From positions 1 to 64,000 of the forward strand of contig NZ_VRMG01000002.1 in the NCBI RefSeq assembly GCF_008040105.1: a DNA stretch of 64,000 nucleotides. The letters run 5' to 3'. Below the pieces are notes generated by a model, which was given only the letters and a program-made list of their open reading frames with translations, was not told the DNA's origin and searched no databases. The DNA comes from Lacisediminihabitans profunda (lineage in GTDB: Bacteria; Actinomycetota; Actinomycetes; Actinomycetales; Microbacteriaceae). The position numbers and the translations under genes were made by a program. Positions 18,525-27,047 of this stretch are shown in pieces. How positions within the stretch are numbered: the stretch's first letter is position 1; each line of letters opens with the position of its first letter.

Positions 18525-19450
18525 GAGTCGGCGTGGACATCGGAGGCACCAAGATCCACGCCGTGCTCATCGACGACTCCGGGGCGGTGGTGCAGCAGGT
18601 GCGGCTGCCCACCGGGTTCGGGCCGACGGTCGTGCTCGAGACCGCCGCCGAATCGGTGCGCGCCCTCGCCAGGCTCGCCGGGGTCGAGACGGCATCCTTC
18701 GAGACAGTGGGGGTCGGCATCCCCGGGGCGGTGGACAGCGACACCGGCCGGGTGTCCCACGCGGTGAACCTCGGGCTCGAGGGGCTGGAGCTCGGCCGGG
18801 AGCTCGGCGCGCTGCTCGGCCTCCCGGTGCGGGTGGAGAACGACGTGAATGCCGCGGCCGTCGGGGCGTTCCGGCTGCTCGACCGGCCGCTCGAGCAGTC
18901 CATGGCCTACCTCAACCTCGGCACCGGCCTGGCCGCTGGGATCGTGCTCGCCGGCCGGCTCTGGCGCGGTTCGCGGGGCACCGCCGGCGAGATCGGCCAC
19001 ATCCCCGTCGACCCGAATGGACCGTTGTGCCCCTGCGGTCAGCGCGGCTGCCTCGAGACCGTCGCTTCCGGGTCGGGGGTGGCGCGGCAGTGGCCGAGCG
19101 ATCACCCGAGCCCCGTTCACGCCCTGTTCGAGGCGGCAGCGGCGGGAGACGCCCGGGCCGTCGAGGTGCGCGACGGGCTGGTCCGCAACGTCGCCTCGGC
19201 GGTGCGGATGCTCGTGCTCTCGGTGGACGTCGACAGCGTCGTCATCGGCGGGGGCCTCAGCTCGCTCGGCGACACCCTCCTGGTGGGCGTCCGCGGGGTG
19301 CTCGGCACCTGGGCGAGCTCCTCGCCGTTCCTCGCCTCCCTCGACCTTCCCGACCGGGTAGAGCTCGTCCCGAGCGACTTCCCCGCCGCCGCCGTGGGCG
19401 CTGCCCTCGTCGGCATGACAACGACCGGAGACACCCCATGGCAGAAATAG
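18521..19450 (+). CDS. ROK family sugar kinase (probable N-acetylglucosamine kinase)
   Basis: The 309-residue kinase has the phosphate-binding GVDIGGTKIHAVL, catalytic Asp in VENDVNAAAVGAF, the ROK EIGHIPV loop and zinc motif CPCGQRGCLE. It has no DNA-binding domain, so it is an enzyme, not a regulator. Its place between a hexosaminidase and glucosamine-6-phosphate deaminase points to phosphorylation of free GlcNAc; glucose or mannose cannot be excluded. It overlaps the upstream gene by 4 bp and the downstream gene by 13 bp, so the three are translationally coupled. Confidence 0.88.
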   Translation: MRVGVDIGGTKIHAVLIDDSGAVVQQVRLPTGFGPTVVLETAAESVRALARLAGVETASFETVGVGIPGAVDSDTGRVSHAVNLGLEGLELGRELGALLGLPVRVENDVNAAAVGAFRLLDRPLEQSMAYLNLGTGLAAGIVLAGRLWRGSRGTAGEIGHIPVDPNGPLCPCGQRGCLETVASGSGVARQWPSDHPSPVHALFEAAAAGDARAVEVRDGLVRNVASAVRMLVLSVDVDSVVIGGGLSSLGDTLLVGVRGVLGTWASSSPFLASLDLPDRVELVPSDFPAAAVGAALVGMTTTGDTPWQK

Positions 19451-20208
19451 TGATCCTCGACGGCATGGCGGCGGCCGGAGAACTCGCGGCCGACGCCATC
19501 CTCGCCATCGTGGCGGCGAAGCCGGATGCCGTGCTCGGGCTCGCGACCGGATCGACGCCCCTCGCGGTCTACCGCGCCCTCGCCGCCCGCGAGGCGGACC
19601 TCTCCCGGGTGCGCGGCTTCGCGCTCGACGAGTACGTCGGGCTGCCGGAGGGCCATCCGGAGAGCTATCGGTCGGTGATCACGCGCGACGTGGTCGAACC
19701 GCTCGGGCTCGATCCGGCACTCGTCCGCGTTCCGGGCCACGACGGACCGATCCAGACGGCGGGCGACGACTACGAGCGCGCGATCCGCGCGGCGGGAGGA
19801 GTGGACCTGCAGATTCTCGGTATCGGCACCGACGGCCACATCGGGTTCAACGAGCCGGGTTCCTCGTTCGAGTCGCTCACCCGAGTGAAGACGCTGACCC
19901 AGCAGACCAGGAACGACAACGCCCGCTTCTTCGACTCCATCGACGAGGTGCCGGTGAACTGCATCACTCAGGGCCTGGGCACGATCCGCCGCGCACGGCA
20001 CCTCGTGCTGCTCGCGTTCGGCGCGGGCAAGGCCGAGGCCATCGCGGCGGCGGTCGAGGGACCGGTCACCGCGAGCGCTCCCGGCTCGGCGATCCAGCTG
20101 CACCCGCACGTGACAGTACTCGTGGACGAGGCGGCGGCGTCCGCCCTCGCCAACGTGGACTACTACCGCTACGCCTGGGCCAACAAGCCCGACTGGGAGG
20201 CGCTCTAG
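19438..20208 (+). CDS. nagB: Glucosamine-6-phosphate deaminase
   Basis: The 256-residue enzyme converts glucosamine-6-phosphate to fructose-6-phosphate and ammonia. Diagnostic segments are LATGSTPLAVY, the FALDEYVGL active-site region, GIGTDGHIGFNEPGSSF and the helix after VNCITQGLGTI. It starts inside the end of the kinase gene. NagA, which supplies its substrate, is encoded convergently 106 bp downstream. Confidence 0.96.
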   Translation: MAEIVILDGMAAAGELAADAILAIVAAKPDAVLGLATGSTPLAVYRALAAREADLSRVRGFALDEYVGLPEGHPESYRSVITRDVVEPLGLDPALVRVPGHDGPIQTAGDDYERAIRAAGGVDLQILGIGTDGHIGFNEPGSSFESLTRVKTLTQQTRNDNARFFDSIDEVPVNCITQGLGTIRRARHLVLLAFGAGKAEAIAAAVEGPVTASAPGSAIQLHPHVTVLVDEAAASALANVDYYRYAWANKPDWEAL

Positions 20209-20228
20209 GCCTCGAGATCCCCGTGAAT

Positions 20229-20286
20229 GTGCCCGTTTGTCGCGATTGGGCCTCCTCGAGCGTGCCCAATCACGACAAACGGGCAC
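20229..20286. terminator. 23-bp inverted repeat between nagB and nagA
   Basis: Arms 20229-20251 and 20264-20286 pair at 22 of 23 positions (GTGCCCGTTTGTCGCGATTG against its complement). The location between two converging genes fits a bidirectional terminator. The arm core CGACAAACGGG is shared with the element at 15603-15678, so this is also a member of a dispersed palindrome family. Confidence 0.65.
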
Positions 20287-20314
20287 AATTGTGGCACCGG
20301 GAGCGGAGCGCGGC

Positions 20315-21451
20315 TCAGGCGATCCGAAGCCCGTTCGCCCAGACCTCGCCGACCTGCCAGTCGTGGTCGAGCAGCACGGCGTCGGCCGCGAAGCCAGGGG
20401 CGAGCCGGCCGAGTCGGTGTCCGAGCCCGAGAACCCGAGCGGGCGTCGCCGTGACCGCGGCCACCGCATCCGCGGGACTCACGCCGGCGTTGTCGATAGC
20501 GCAGCGCAGGGCCACGTCCTGGGTGAGCGTCGAGCCGGCGATCGTCGATGTTCCGGAGAGCACGGCGAGGCCGTGTCGCACGGTCACGTTGAGCGAGCCG
20601 AGTCGGTAGTCGCCGTCCGAGGCGCCCGCGGCGGCCATCGCGTCCGTCACGAGGGCGATCCGGTGGGGCGCCTCGCGGAAGGCGAGCGCGGCGACCTGCG
20701 GATGCACGTGCCGCCCGTCGAGGATCAGCTCGAGGGTCACGCGGTCGTCACCGAACGCCGCGACCACCGGGCCGGGCGCGCGGTGGTGGATGCCCGGCAT
20801 CGCGTTGAACGCATGGGTGAGCAGCCGGGCGCCCCGGTCGAAGGCCTCCCTGGTGCTCTCGAAGGTGGCGTCCGTGTGGCCGACAGCCACGACGACTCCG
20901 GCCTCGACGAGCACGTCGATGGCATCGAGCGCGTTGGGCAGCTCGGGGGCGATCGTCACCTGGCGGAGTGTGCCCCGACTCGCCTCGAGCAACTCGTCCA
21001 CCCGGTACGGGCTGGGGTCGATCAGGAAGTCCGGATTGTGGGCGCCGCGGTGCTCGGGCGAGAGGAACGGGCCCTCGAGGTGGGACCCGAGCACGAGCGG
21101 GTCGGACTCGGCGAGGTCGGCGATCACGCCGAGGCTCTCCCGCAGCTGTGCCATCGGGTTCGCGACGAGGCTGAGCACCGTACGGGTGGTGCCGTGGGCG
21201 CGGTGCGCGGCGAGGGCTCCGCCGATCGCCGCCGGCCCGTCGTCGTAGGCGTGGCCGCCTCCGCCGTGGCCATGCAGGTCGATGAAGCCCGGCACCATCC
21301 AGCGACCGTCCACGTCGACGGTCTCGGACGCGGTCGGCATCTCCTTGCCCGAGCCGGTGGCGAGGATGCCGTCGCCTCGCACGAGCATCCAGAAGTCGTC
21401 GACCTGGCCGGTGATGTCGAGCTTGCGCGCTCCGTGGAACAGGATCGTCAT
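20315..21451 (-). CDS. nagA: N-acetylglucosamine-6-phosphate deacetylase
   Basis: The 378-residue amidohydrolase-fold enzyme removes acetate from GlcNAc-6-phosphate. Visible motifs are VPGFIDLHGHGGGGHAYDDG (metal and fold), HLEGPFLSPEHRGAH, GHTDATFE, HAFNAMPGIHHRAPG and the catalytic Asp in ALVTDAMAAAG. The ATG at 21451 has a GGGAG site. It overlaps the stop of the upstream YrdB-like gene by four bases. It completes the GlcNAc route with the kinase and NagB on the opposite strand. Confidence 0.96.
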   Translation of the reverse strand: MTILFHGARKLDITGQVDDFWMLVRGDGILATGSGKEMPTASETVDVDGRWMVPGFIDLHGHGGGGHAYDDGPAAIGGALAAHRAHGTTRTVLSLVANPMAQLRESLGVIADLAESDPLVLGSHLEGPFLSPEHRGAHNPDFLIDPSPYRVDELLEASRGTLRQVTIAPELPNALDAIDVLVEAGVVVAVGHTDATFESTREAFDRGARLLTHAFNAMPGIHHRAPGPVVAAFGDDRVTLELILDGRHVHPQVAALAFREAPHRIALVTDAMAAAGASDGDYRLGSLNVTVRHGLAVLSGTSTIAGSTLTQDVALRCAIDNAGVSPADAVAAVTATPARVLGLGHRLGRLAPGFAADAVLLDHDWQVGEVWANGLRIA

Positions 21452-21822
21452 TCGTTGTCTCCCTTGGTGAGCTCTGACCGGCCGTTGATCACGCCGCTGA
21501 TCACGGCGACAACAGCGAAGCCCGCGCCGATCAGGGGCAGGCCGAGCATGAACCAGGCGGCGGCGGCCGAGCCGAAGACCAGGATCTCGACGAGCGCGCG
21601 GCCCACCGGGTCGAGGGGCACGACCGCCTTGGGCGAGCGGAAGAGAGCCCACACCACGGCGGCGAAGAGCGGCACGCCGATCATGAACAGCACGCCGGGC
21701 CACGGGAACGGCCAGGCGAGGTAGCCCCAGTAGCCCAGCGAGAAGAGGGCGAAGAGTTCGAGCAGAAAACGCACGACGTCGTTGGGGCCGAGCCGGACCG
21801 CATCAGATTCTGGCGTCGTCAC
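21448..21822 (-). CDS. YrdB family (DUF2568) small membrane protein
   Basis: The 124-residue protein has four hydrophobic segments and the family-like N-terminal pattern NDVVRFLLELFALFSLGYWG, then PGVLFMIGVPLFAAVVWALF. Function is unknown. The GTG at 21822 was chosen because the frame upstream lacks membrane character and a ribosome site. Its stop codon overlaps the nagA ATG, so it is the first gene of a bicistronic unit, although no functional link with GlcNAc metabolism is known. Confidence 0.8.
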   Translation of the reverse strand: MTTPESDAVRLGPNDVVRFLLELFALFSLGYWGYLAWPFPWPGVLFMIGVPLFAAVVWALFRSPKAVVPLDPVGRALVEILVFGSAAAAWFMLGLPLIGAGFAVVAVISGVINGRSELTKGDNE

Positions 21823-21851
21823 CCTCCAACAGTAGCGAAGCACCACCCGCA

Positions 21852-21917
21852 CCGTGAATATGGGCGGTCCGGGACATTCCGGGCCGGCCCGCCGACCCGG
21901 AGTGTCCGAATTCACGG
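21852..21917. repeat. 66-bp imperfect palindrome
   Basis: Outer arms CCGTGAAT (21852-21859) and ATTCACGG (21910-21917) enclose inner arms related to GGACATTCCGGG and CCCGGAGTGTCC. It sits between two minus-strand genes, after purU, and may form a terminator. The architecture resembles other palindromes in this window, but the sequence differs. Confidence 0.6.
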
Positions 21918-21945
21918 GTTCTCGAGGGAGCGCGCGGCGCTCCCG

Positions 21946-22803
21946 CTACTTGAAGATGATCGTGCGGGCGCCGTCCCGCAGCACGCGGTTCTCGGCGAAC
22001 CACTTCACGGCCTGGGTGAGCGTGCGCGACTCCTCGTCCTGGCCGATCGAGACCAGCTCGGCCGGCGTGCGCGAGTGGTCGACGCGCACCACGTTCTGTT
22101 CGATGATCGGCCCCTCGTCGAGGTCGCTCGTCACGAAGTGGGCGGTGGCGCCGATCAGCTTGACCCCGCGGGCGTGGGCCTGCCGGTAGGGGTTCGCCCC
22201 CTTGAAGCCGGGCAGGAAGGAGTGGTGGATGTTGATGATGCGGCCCCCGAGGCGGTCGCAGAGCTCGGGGGAGAGGATCTGCATGTACCGCGCGAGCACC
22301 ACGAGTTCGATGTCGAACTGTTCGACCGCGTCGAGGATGCGGTCTTCGAAGGCGAGCTTCTGGCCCTGGGAGACCACCGGGTGGGACTCGAACGGCACCC
22401 CGTAGAACTCGGCGAGGCTCGCGAGTTCGGGGTGGTTGCTGAGCACGAGCGGCAGCTCGACGGGAAGCTGCCCGGCCCGCTGCCGGAAGAGGAGGTCGTT
22501 GAGGCAGTGAGCGGCCCGGGACACGAGCACGAGGGTGCGCAGCGGACGGCCGACGACATCCAGCTTCCAAGCCATGTCGTAGCGGGCGGTGACGGGCGCG
22601 AGCTTCGCCTCGAAGGTGGCCCGGTCGGCGTCGGATTCCACCTGGAGCCTCATGAAGAAGGTGCCGGTGTCGTCGCTGGAGAACTGCTGCGACTCGGTGA
22701 TGTTGCCGCGGGCCTCGACGATCGCGCCGCTGATCGCGTGGACGATTCCCGGCTGGTCGGCGCAAACGAGGGTCAGCACCCAGTGGGTCGAGGACGTGGT
22801 CAC
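21946..22803 (-). CDS. purU: Formyltetrahydrofolate deformylase
   Basis: The 285-residue protein has an N-terminal ACT domain (about 8-80, LVCADQPGIVHAISGAI) and a formyltransferase-fold hydrolase domain. Catalytic landmarks are the His in INIHHSFLPGFKGANPYRQA, the Asn in VLSNHPELA, and the Asp in ATAHFVTSDLDEGPII. PurU releases formate from 10-formyl-THF, balancing one-carbon pools. GTG start, 23 bp from a divergent MFS gene. The glyA-folD operon in this window belongs to the same folate network. Confidence 0.95.
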   Translation of the reverse strand: MTTSSTHWVLTLVCADQPGIVHAISGAIVEARGNITESQQFSSDDTGTFFMRLQVESDADRATFEAKLAPVTARYDMAWKLDVVGRPLRTLVLVSRAAHCLNDLLFRQRAGQLPVELPLVLSNHPELASLAEFYGVPFESHPVVSQGQKLAFEDRILDAVEQFDIELVVLARYMQILSPELCDRLGGRIINIHHSFLPGFKGANPYRQAHARGVKLIGATAHFVTSDLDEGPIIEQNVVRVDHSRTPAELVSIGQDEESRTLTQAVKWFAENRVLRDGARTIIFK

Positions 22804-22895
22804 GCCTCAAGAGTATTCTGGAATGGTTGCGGCGCGCGTCTGCCGCAACCCGCGGGCGGCGAAGCGCACCACACTCCACACGGGACGGTTGTCGA

Positions 22896-24122
22896 TTGGC
22901 TGTGCGCGGGGCTCAGGGAAAGACGGCATCGGCCTTCCCGATCGCCGGACTCCTCGTGCTCGCGGGGGCCATCTTCGTCTCGGTGACGAGCGAGTTCCTG
23001 CCCACCGGCCTCCTGCCGGACATGGCGCGTGAGCTGCACGTGTCCGAGTCCCGCATCGGCCTGCTCATCACGATCTTCGCCGCAACCGTGGTGGTGTCCA
23101 CGACGCCCATCGCCGCACTCACCCGTCGCTTCTCGCGCAAGTCGCTGGTGATCGTCGTGCTGATCGTGATCGCGAGCGGCGCGGTGCTCGCCGCACTCGC
23201 GCCGACCTACGAGGTGTTGGTGGCCGCGCGGGTGATCGGCGGTCTCGCGCACGGGCTCTTCTGGGCGGTGGTCGGCGCGTACTCCGCCCACCTCGTGCCC
23301 AAACACCAGATCGGCCGGGCGGTGGCCATCACGAGCGGCGGCGCGACGGCGGCCTTCGTGCTCGGGGTCCCCCTCGGCACGGCGCTCGGCCACCTCGTCG
23401 GCTGGCGCCTCGCCTTTGCGGCGATCGCGGTCGTCATCCTCGTGCTGGCGGTTCTCGTCCTGCGGTTCCTGCCGCCGGTGGATCATCGGGTGACCCTCTC
23501 GACGGGGGAGATCGCGGTGCCCCTCGGGCGCGACAGGAGCCTGCCGGGCGTGATCGTGATCTGCCTCGTGATCGTGGTGATCATGATGGGCCAGAACGTC
23601 TATTACACCTACATCGCGCCCTGGCTCATCCACACCGCGCACTTCGATGCCTCGTCGATCGCCCTCATCCTCTTCCTCTACGGCGGGGCCGGGGCCGTGG
23701 GCCTGGCGCTCGCCGGCGCTGTCGCCGACAGGTTCTCGAGGCGCGGCTTCGTGGTCGCGACCGCGATCGTGCTCCTGGCGGTGCTCGCGCTCGCCCTGTT
23801 CCCGACCAACCCGGTGGTGGTGCTCGCCGCGATCGTGGTCTGGGGAATCGCCTTCGGCGGGCTTCCGGCGATGCTGCAGACGCGGATGCTGCACACCGCG
23901 TCCGCGCGCGTCCGCGATCTCGCCGCCGCGCTGTTCACGACCTCGTTCAACCTGGCGATCGGTGGCGGGGCGCTCGTGGGCGGCATCCTCCTGGACAGGG
24001 TGGGGCTCACCACCCTGCCGTTCGTGGACCTCGTGTTTCTTGGCGCCGGAATCGTGCTCAGCCTCGCGACCGACGCCTGGCTCAGCGCCCGGGCCAGCCG
24101 CGCGCGCCCCCGTCCGGCCTGA
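22896..24122 (+). CDS. MFS transporter, DHA1 family (sugar/arabinose-efflux-like)
   Basis: A 408-residue, 12-helix major facilitator protein. The N-terminal EFLPTGLLPDMARELHVSES segment and the loop-2 motif RRFSRKS match the DHA1 efflux group that includes AraJ/YdhP-like proteins. The start is uncertain: TTG at 22896, GTG at 22902 or a far-upstream TTG are possible. 22896 was chosen for its spacing after GGGACGG. The substrate is not predictable. Confidence 0.85.
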   Translation: MAVRGAQGKTASAFPIAGLLVLAGAIFVSVTSEFLPTGLLPDMARELHVSESRIGLLITIFAATVVVSTTPIAALTRRFSRKSLVIVVLIVIASGAVLAALAPTYEVLVAARVIGGLAHGLFWAVVGAYSAHLVPKHQIGRAVAITSGGATAAFVLGVPLGTALGHLVGWRLAFAAIAVVILVLAVLVLRFLPPVDHRVTLSTGEIAVPLGRDRSLPGVIVICLVIVVIMMGQNVYYTYIAPWLIHTAHFDASSIALILFLYGGAGAVGLALAGAVADRFSRRGFVVATAIVLLAVLALALFPTNPVVVLAAIVVWGIAFGGLPAMLQTRMLHTASARVRDLAAALFTTSFNLAIGGGALVGGILLDRVGLTTLPFVDLVFLGAGIVLSLATDAWLSARASRARPRPA

Positions 24123-24180
24123 CCAAGTCAGGCGCCCGGCCGCAGCCAGGATGCCCGACTCGACGGGAGATCCGGCACCG

Positions 24181-24233
24181 TTGACACGCCACCTAAGCCA
24201 GGACTAGCTTGTGCTGAACAGGTCTGAACAGGT
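24181..24233 (+). promoter_or_regulatory. Promoter and 10-bp direct repeat upstream of NCS1 operon
   Basis: TTGACA (24181-24186) and TAGCTT (24205-24210) lie 18 bp apart. A perfect tandem repeat of CTGAACAGGT follows at 24214-24223 and 24224-24233, spanning the expected transcription start. The GntR/HutC-type gene in the same operon is the natural candidate to bind it. Confidence 0.5.
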
Positions 24234-24255
24234 GCATTTCGAGAGAGGTCGGGTC

Positions 24256-25761
24256 GTGGCCACAACCGCAAACGAGGGCATCAGGTCCTCGGGCAGGGAC
24301 GCCCTGAGCGTCGAGTTGAACGGCATCAACACCATCGCGGAGGGCGAGCGCAAGGGCGCGCCGCGCAGCCTCTTCTGGCCATGGTTCGCGGCGAACGTGT
24401 CAGTGCTGGGAATCGGCTACGGATCGTTCATCCTCGGCTTCGGCATCTCGTTCTGGCAGGCGACCCTCGTGGGCGTGATCGGGATCGTCGTGTCCTTCGT
24501 GCTCTGCGGGATCATCGCGCTCGCCGGCAAGCGCGGCTCCGCTCCCACGATGATCCTCAGCCGTGCCAGCTTCGGCGTTCGCGGCAACGCGCTGCCCTCG
24601 GTGATCTCCTGGATGCTCACCGTGGGCTGGGAGACGGCGCTCACGGCGCTCGCCGTGCTCGCCACCTCCACCGTGTTTCGGGAACTCGGTTGGCAGGGCG
24701 GTGTCGCCACGCAGATCGTGGCCCTCGTGGTCGTCGCCGGGCTGATCGTCGTCGCCGGGGTGATCGGCTTCGACCTCATCATGCGGCTGCAGGTCTGGAT
24801 CACGATCATCACCGGCGTGCTCACCGTGGTGTACATCGTCCTCGCCGTGCCGCACATCAACCTCGCCACCGTGGGGGCGCTGCCCGCCGGCGCCGGACAG
24901 GCCGTGATCGGGGCGCTCGTCTTCGTGATGACCGGCTTCGGCCTCGGCTGGGTGAACGCCGCCGCCGACTACTCGCGCTACCTGCCGCGAGGCTCGCGCA
25001 GCTCGTCCGTCATCGGTTGGACGGCCTTCGGCGCCTCCGTCGCCCCGGTGATCCTCGTGGTGTTCGGTCTGCTGCTCGCCGGGTCGTCGGCGAGCCTGAG
25101 CAAGGCCATCGGCGCCGATCCGATCGGCGCCCTGACGACGATCCTGCCGACCTGGTTCCTGGTGCCGTTCGCCCTGGTGGCCGTGCTCGGCCTCGTCGGC
25201 GGCGCCGTGCTCGACATCTACTCGTCCGGCCTCGCGTTGCTGAGCGCCGGCATCAAGATCCCGCGGTTCGCCGCGGCCGGAATCGACGGCGTGGTGATGA
25301 TCGCCGGCGCCATCTACGTCGTGTTCTTCGCGCCGAGCTTCATCGCCCCGTTCGAGGCGTTCCTCGTGACGCTCGGCGTGCCGATCGCTGCCTGGTGCGG
25401 GGTCTTGGTGGCGGACATCGTGCTGCGGCGCAAGGACTACTCCGAGGCGGACCTCTACGACCACCGAGGCCGGTATGGCGACGTGCGGTGGCTGTCCATC
25501 GGCCTCGTCGTGGTGGGGACCGTGATCGGCTGGGGCATGATCACGAACACCTTCGGCGTGCCGGAGTGGCTCAACTGGCAGGGCTACCTGCTCGGGCCGG
25601 TCGGACTGGGGGGCCGATCCGGGCCCTGGGCCTACGCCAACCTCGGCGTGCTGATCGCCCTGCTGATCGGCTTCTTCGGAATTCTCCTCTTCGGCCGCGG
25701 GGCGATCCGCCGGCAGGAGGAGCAGCCGATCGAGCGGGCACGGGTCGAGGAGCGCGCGTGA
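24256..25761 (+). CDS. NCS1 family cytosine/purine/nucleoside permease
   Basis: The 501-residue protein with about 12 helices matches the nucleobase:cation symporter-1 family (CodB/PurE-like). Key segments are the amphipathic lead into SLFWPWFAANVSVLGIGYG, the substrate-helix region GKRGSAPTMILSRASFGVRG, and WVNAAADYSRYLP. The GTG at 24256 follows GAGAGG; an upstream ATG at 24211 lies inside the promoter repeat and is less likely. It is the first gene of a five-gene overlapping operon and probably imports the nucleobase, nucleoside or vitamin-like compound processed by the downstream enzymes. Confidence 0.9.
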   Translation: MATTANEGIRSSGRDALSVELNGINTIAEGERKGAPRSLFWPWFAANVSVLGIGYGSFILGFGISFWQATLVGVIGIVVSFVLCGIIALAGKRGSAPTMILSRASFGVRGNALPSVISWMLTVGWETALTALAVLATSTVFRELGWQGGVATQIVALVVVAGLIVVAGVIGFDLIMRLQVWITIITGVLTVVYIVLAVPHINLATVGALPAGAGQAVIGALVFVMTGFGLGWVNAAADYSRYLPRGSRSSSVIGWTAFGASVAPVILVVFGLLLAGSSASLSKAIGADPIGALTTILPTWFLVPFALVAVLGLVGGAVLDIYSSGLALLSAGIKIPRFAAAGIDGVVMIAGAIYVVFFAPSFIAPFEAFLVTLGVPIAAWCGVLVADIVLRRKDYSEADLYDHRGRYGDVRWLSIGLVVVGTVIGWGMITNTFGVPEWLNWQGYLLGPVGLGGRSGPWAYANLGVLIALLIGFFGILLFGRGAIRRQEEQPIERARVEERA

Positions 25762-26327
25762 GCCAGAGTGTCGAGACGGGGGCCGCGCCATGGCTCGTCG
25801 TGATCGACATGCAGCGGATCTTCGGCGACCCGGGGAGCGAGTGGTTCACCCCCGGTTTTCCCGCGATCGAACCGACGATCGCCCGGCTGGTCGAGCAGTT
25901 CTCCCCGCGGGTGGTCTTCACCCGTTTCGTCGCCCCCGCCGAGCCACGGGGAGCCTGGATCCCGTACTACGAGGCGTGGCCGTTCGCGCTCGTGCCACCC
26001 ACCGATCCGCTCTACGAACTCTCGCCGATGTTCGCCGGCCTCCACCTGCCGACGGTGACCCGCGAGACCTTCGGCAAGTGGGGACCCGAACTCGCGGGCA
26101 TCCTGGGCGACAGCGCCGAGATGGTGCTCGCCGGGGTGTCGACGGACTGCTGCGTGCTCTCGACCGCCCTCGCCGCGGCTGACGCCGGGATGCACGTCCG
26201 CGTGGTGGAGGACGCCTGCGCCGGGCTCACCGACTTCGACCACGAGAGGGCCATCGGCGCAATGGCCCTCTACACGCCGCTCATTCAGATCACGACAGCG
26301 GCGGCGATCGGCGCGGAGGGCGCGTGA
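25758..26327 (+). CDS. Cysteine hydrolase, isochorismatase/nicotinamidase fold
   Basis: The 189-residue protein carries the catalytic triad of the family: Asp in VVIDMQRIFG, Lys in ETFGKWGPEL, and Cys in GVSTDCCVLSTALAA, with the preceding cis-peptide region. Members hydrolyse amides such as nicotinamide, N-carbamoyl compounds or ureidoacrylate. The GTG start overlaps the permease stop. Context suggests amide or carbamoyl hydrolysis in breakdown of an imported nitrogenous compound, but the substrate is unknown. Confidence 0.88.
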   Translation: MSQSVETGAAPWLVVIDMQRIFGDPGSEWFTPGFPAIEPTIARLVEQFSPRVVFTRFVAPAEPRGAWIPYYEAWPFALVPPTDPLYELSPMFAGLHLPTVTRETFGKWGPELAGILGDSAEMVLAGVSTDCCVLSTALAAADAGMHVRVVEDACAGLTDFDHERAIGAMALYTPLIQITTAAAIGAEGA

Positions 26328-27046
26328 GTCCGGAGCGCCCGCTCCCGCGGCTCAAGCACGAGCAGGTGGCGCGGGTGCTCGAGACGGAGATCCGCGGCGG
26401 CAACGTGCCGTTCGGCCGCCAGTTGCCCGGCGAGGCGGCACTCGCCGAGCGCTTCTCGGTGAGCCGCAACACCGTGCGAGCGGCGCTCTCCGAGCTCGGC
26501 GAGGCCGGGCTGATCGCGACGCGCTCGGGCAAGGGCTCCTTTGTGACCTTCGACGGCCGGCCGCTGGACGTCAAGCTCGGCTGGGCGCGCGCCCTGCGGG
26601 AGCAGGGCGTCGACGCCCGGGCGGAGGTGCTGCGGCTCGAGCAGGTGACGGATGCCGAACTGGCCGACGAGCTCGGCGAGAGTTCCGATCGCTTCATCCT
26701 CGTCGAACGCCTCCGCCGCGTCGCGGATGGGTCTCCCGTCTCCTACGAGCGCTCACGCATCCCGGCGACGCCCCTCTCGATCGCCGCGTTCGGCGCCGGC
26801 CTGGCCGACGGGTCGCTCACCCGGCTGCTGCTCGGGTCTGGACTGGTCGCGGCCCAGGGCGAGCAGTGGGTGGAGGTGCGGCGGCTGGAGGGCGAGGATG
26901 CCCGCCTTCTCGAGCGCGATCCGGGCGAGGCGTTCCTGTGGTCGCGTTGCGTCACCCGGGACTCTGGCGGCGCTCTCGTGGAGAGCGTGGAGAGCCTGCT
27001 CGACCCGGCGCATTTCAGCCTGCACTTCTCCTTCTCGGCCCGCTGA
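26324..27046 (+). CDS. GntR family regulator, HutC/UTRA type
   Basis: The 240-residue protein has an N-terminal GntR winged helix (about 8-75, with LPGEAALAERFSVSRNTVRAALSEL containing the recognition helix) and a C-terminal UTRA effector domain (about 95-235, beginning ARAEVLRLEQV and including FILVERLRRVADGSPVSYERS). The GTG start overlaps the hydrolase stop. It is embedded in the operon it probably controls, with the direct repeat at 24214-24233 as likely site. Confidence 0.9.
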   Translation: MSPERPLPRLKHEQVARVLETEIRGGNVPFGRQLPGEAALAERFSVSRNTVRAALSELGEAGLIATRSGKGSFVTFDGRPLDVKLGWARALREQGVDARAEVLRLEQVTDAELADELGESSDRFILVERLRRVADGSPVSYERSRIPATPLSIAAFGAGLADGSLTRLLLGSGLVAAQGEQWVEVRRLEGEDARLLERDPGEAFLWSRCVTRDSGGALVESVESLLDPAHFSLHFSFSAR

Positions 27047-27047
27047 C

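Noticed and set aside
18521-19450. Third ROK transcriptional regulator
   Set aside because: It begins directly with the ATP-binding motif and has no helix-turn-helix, so it is a kinase.
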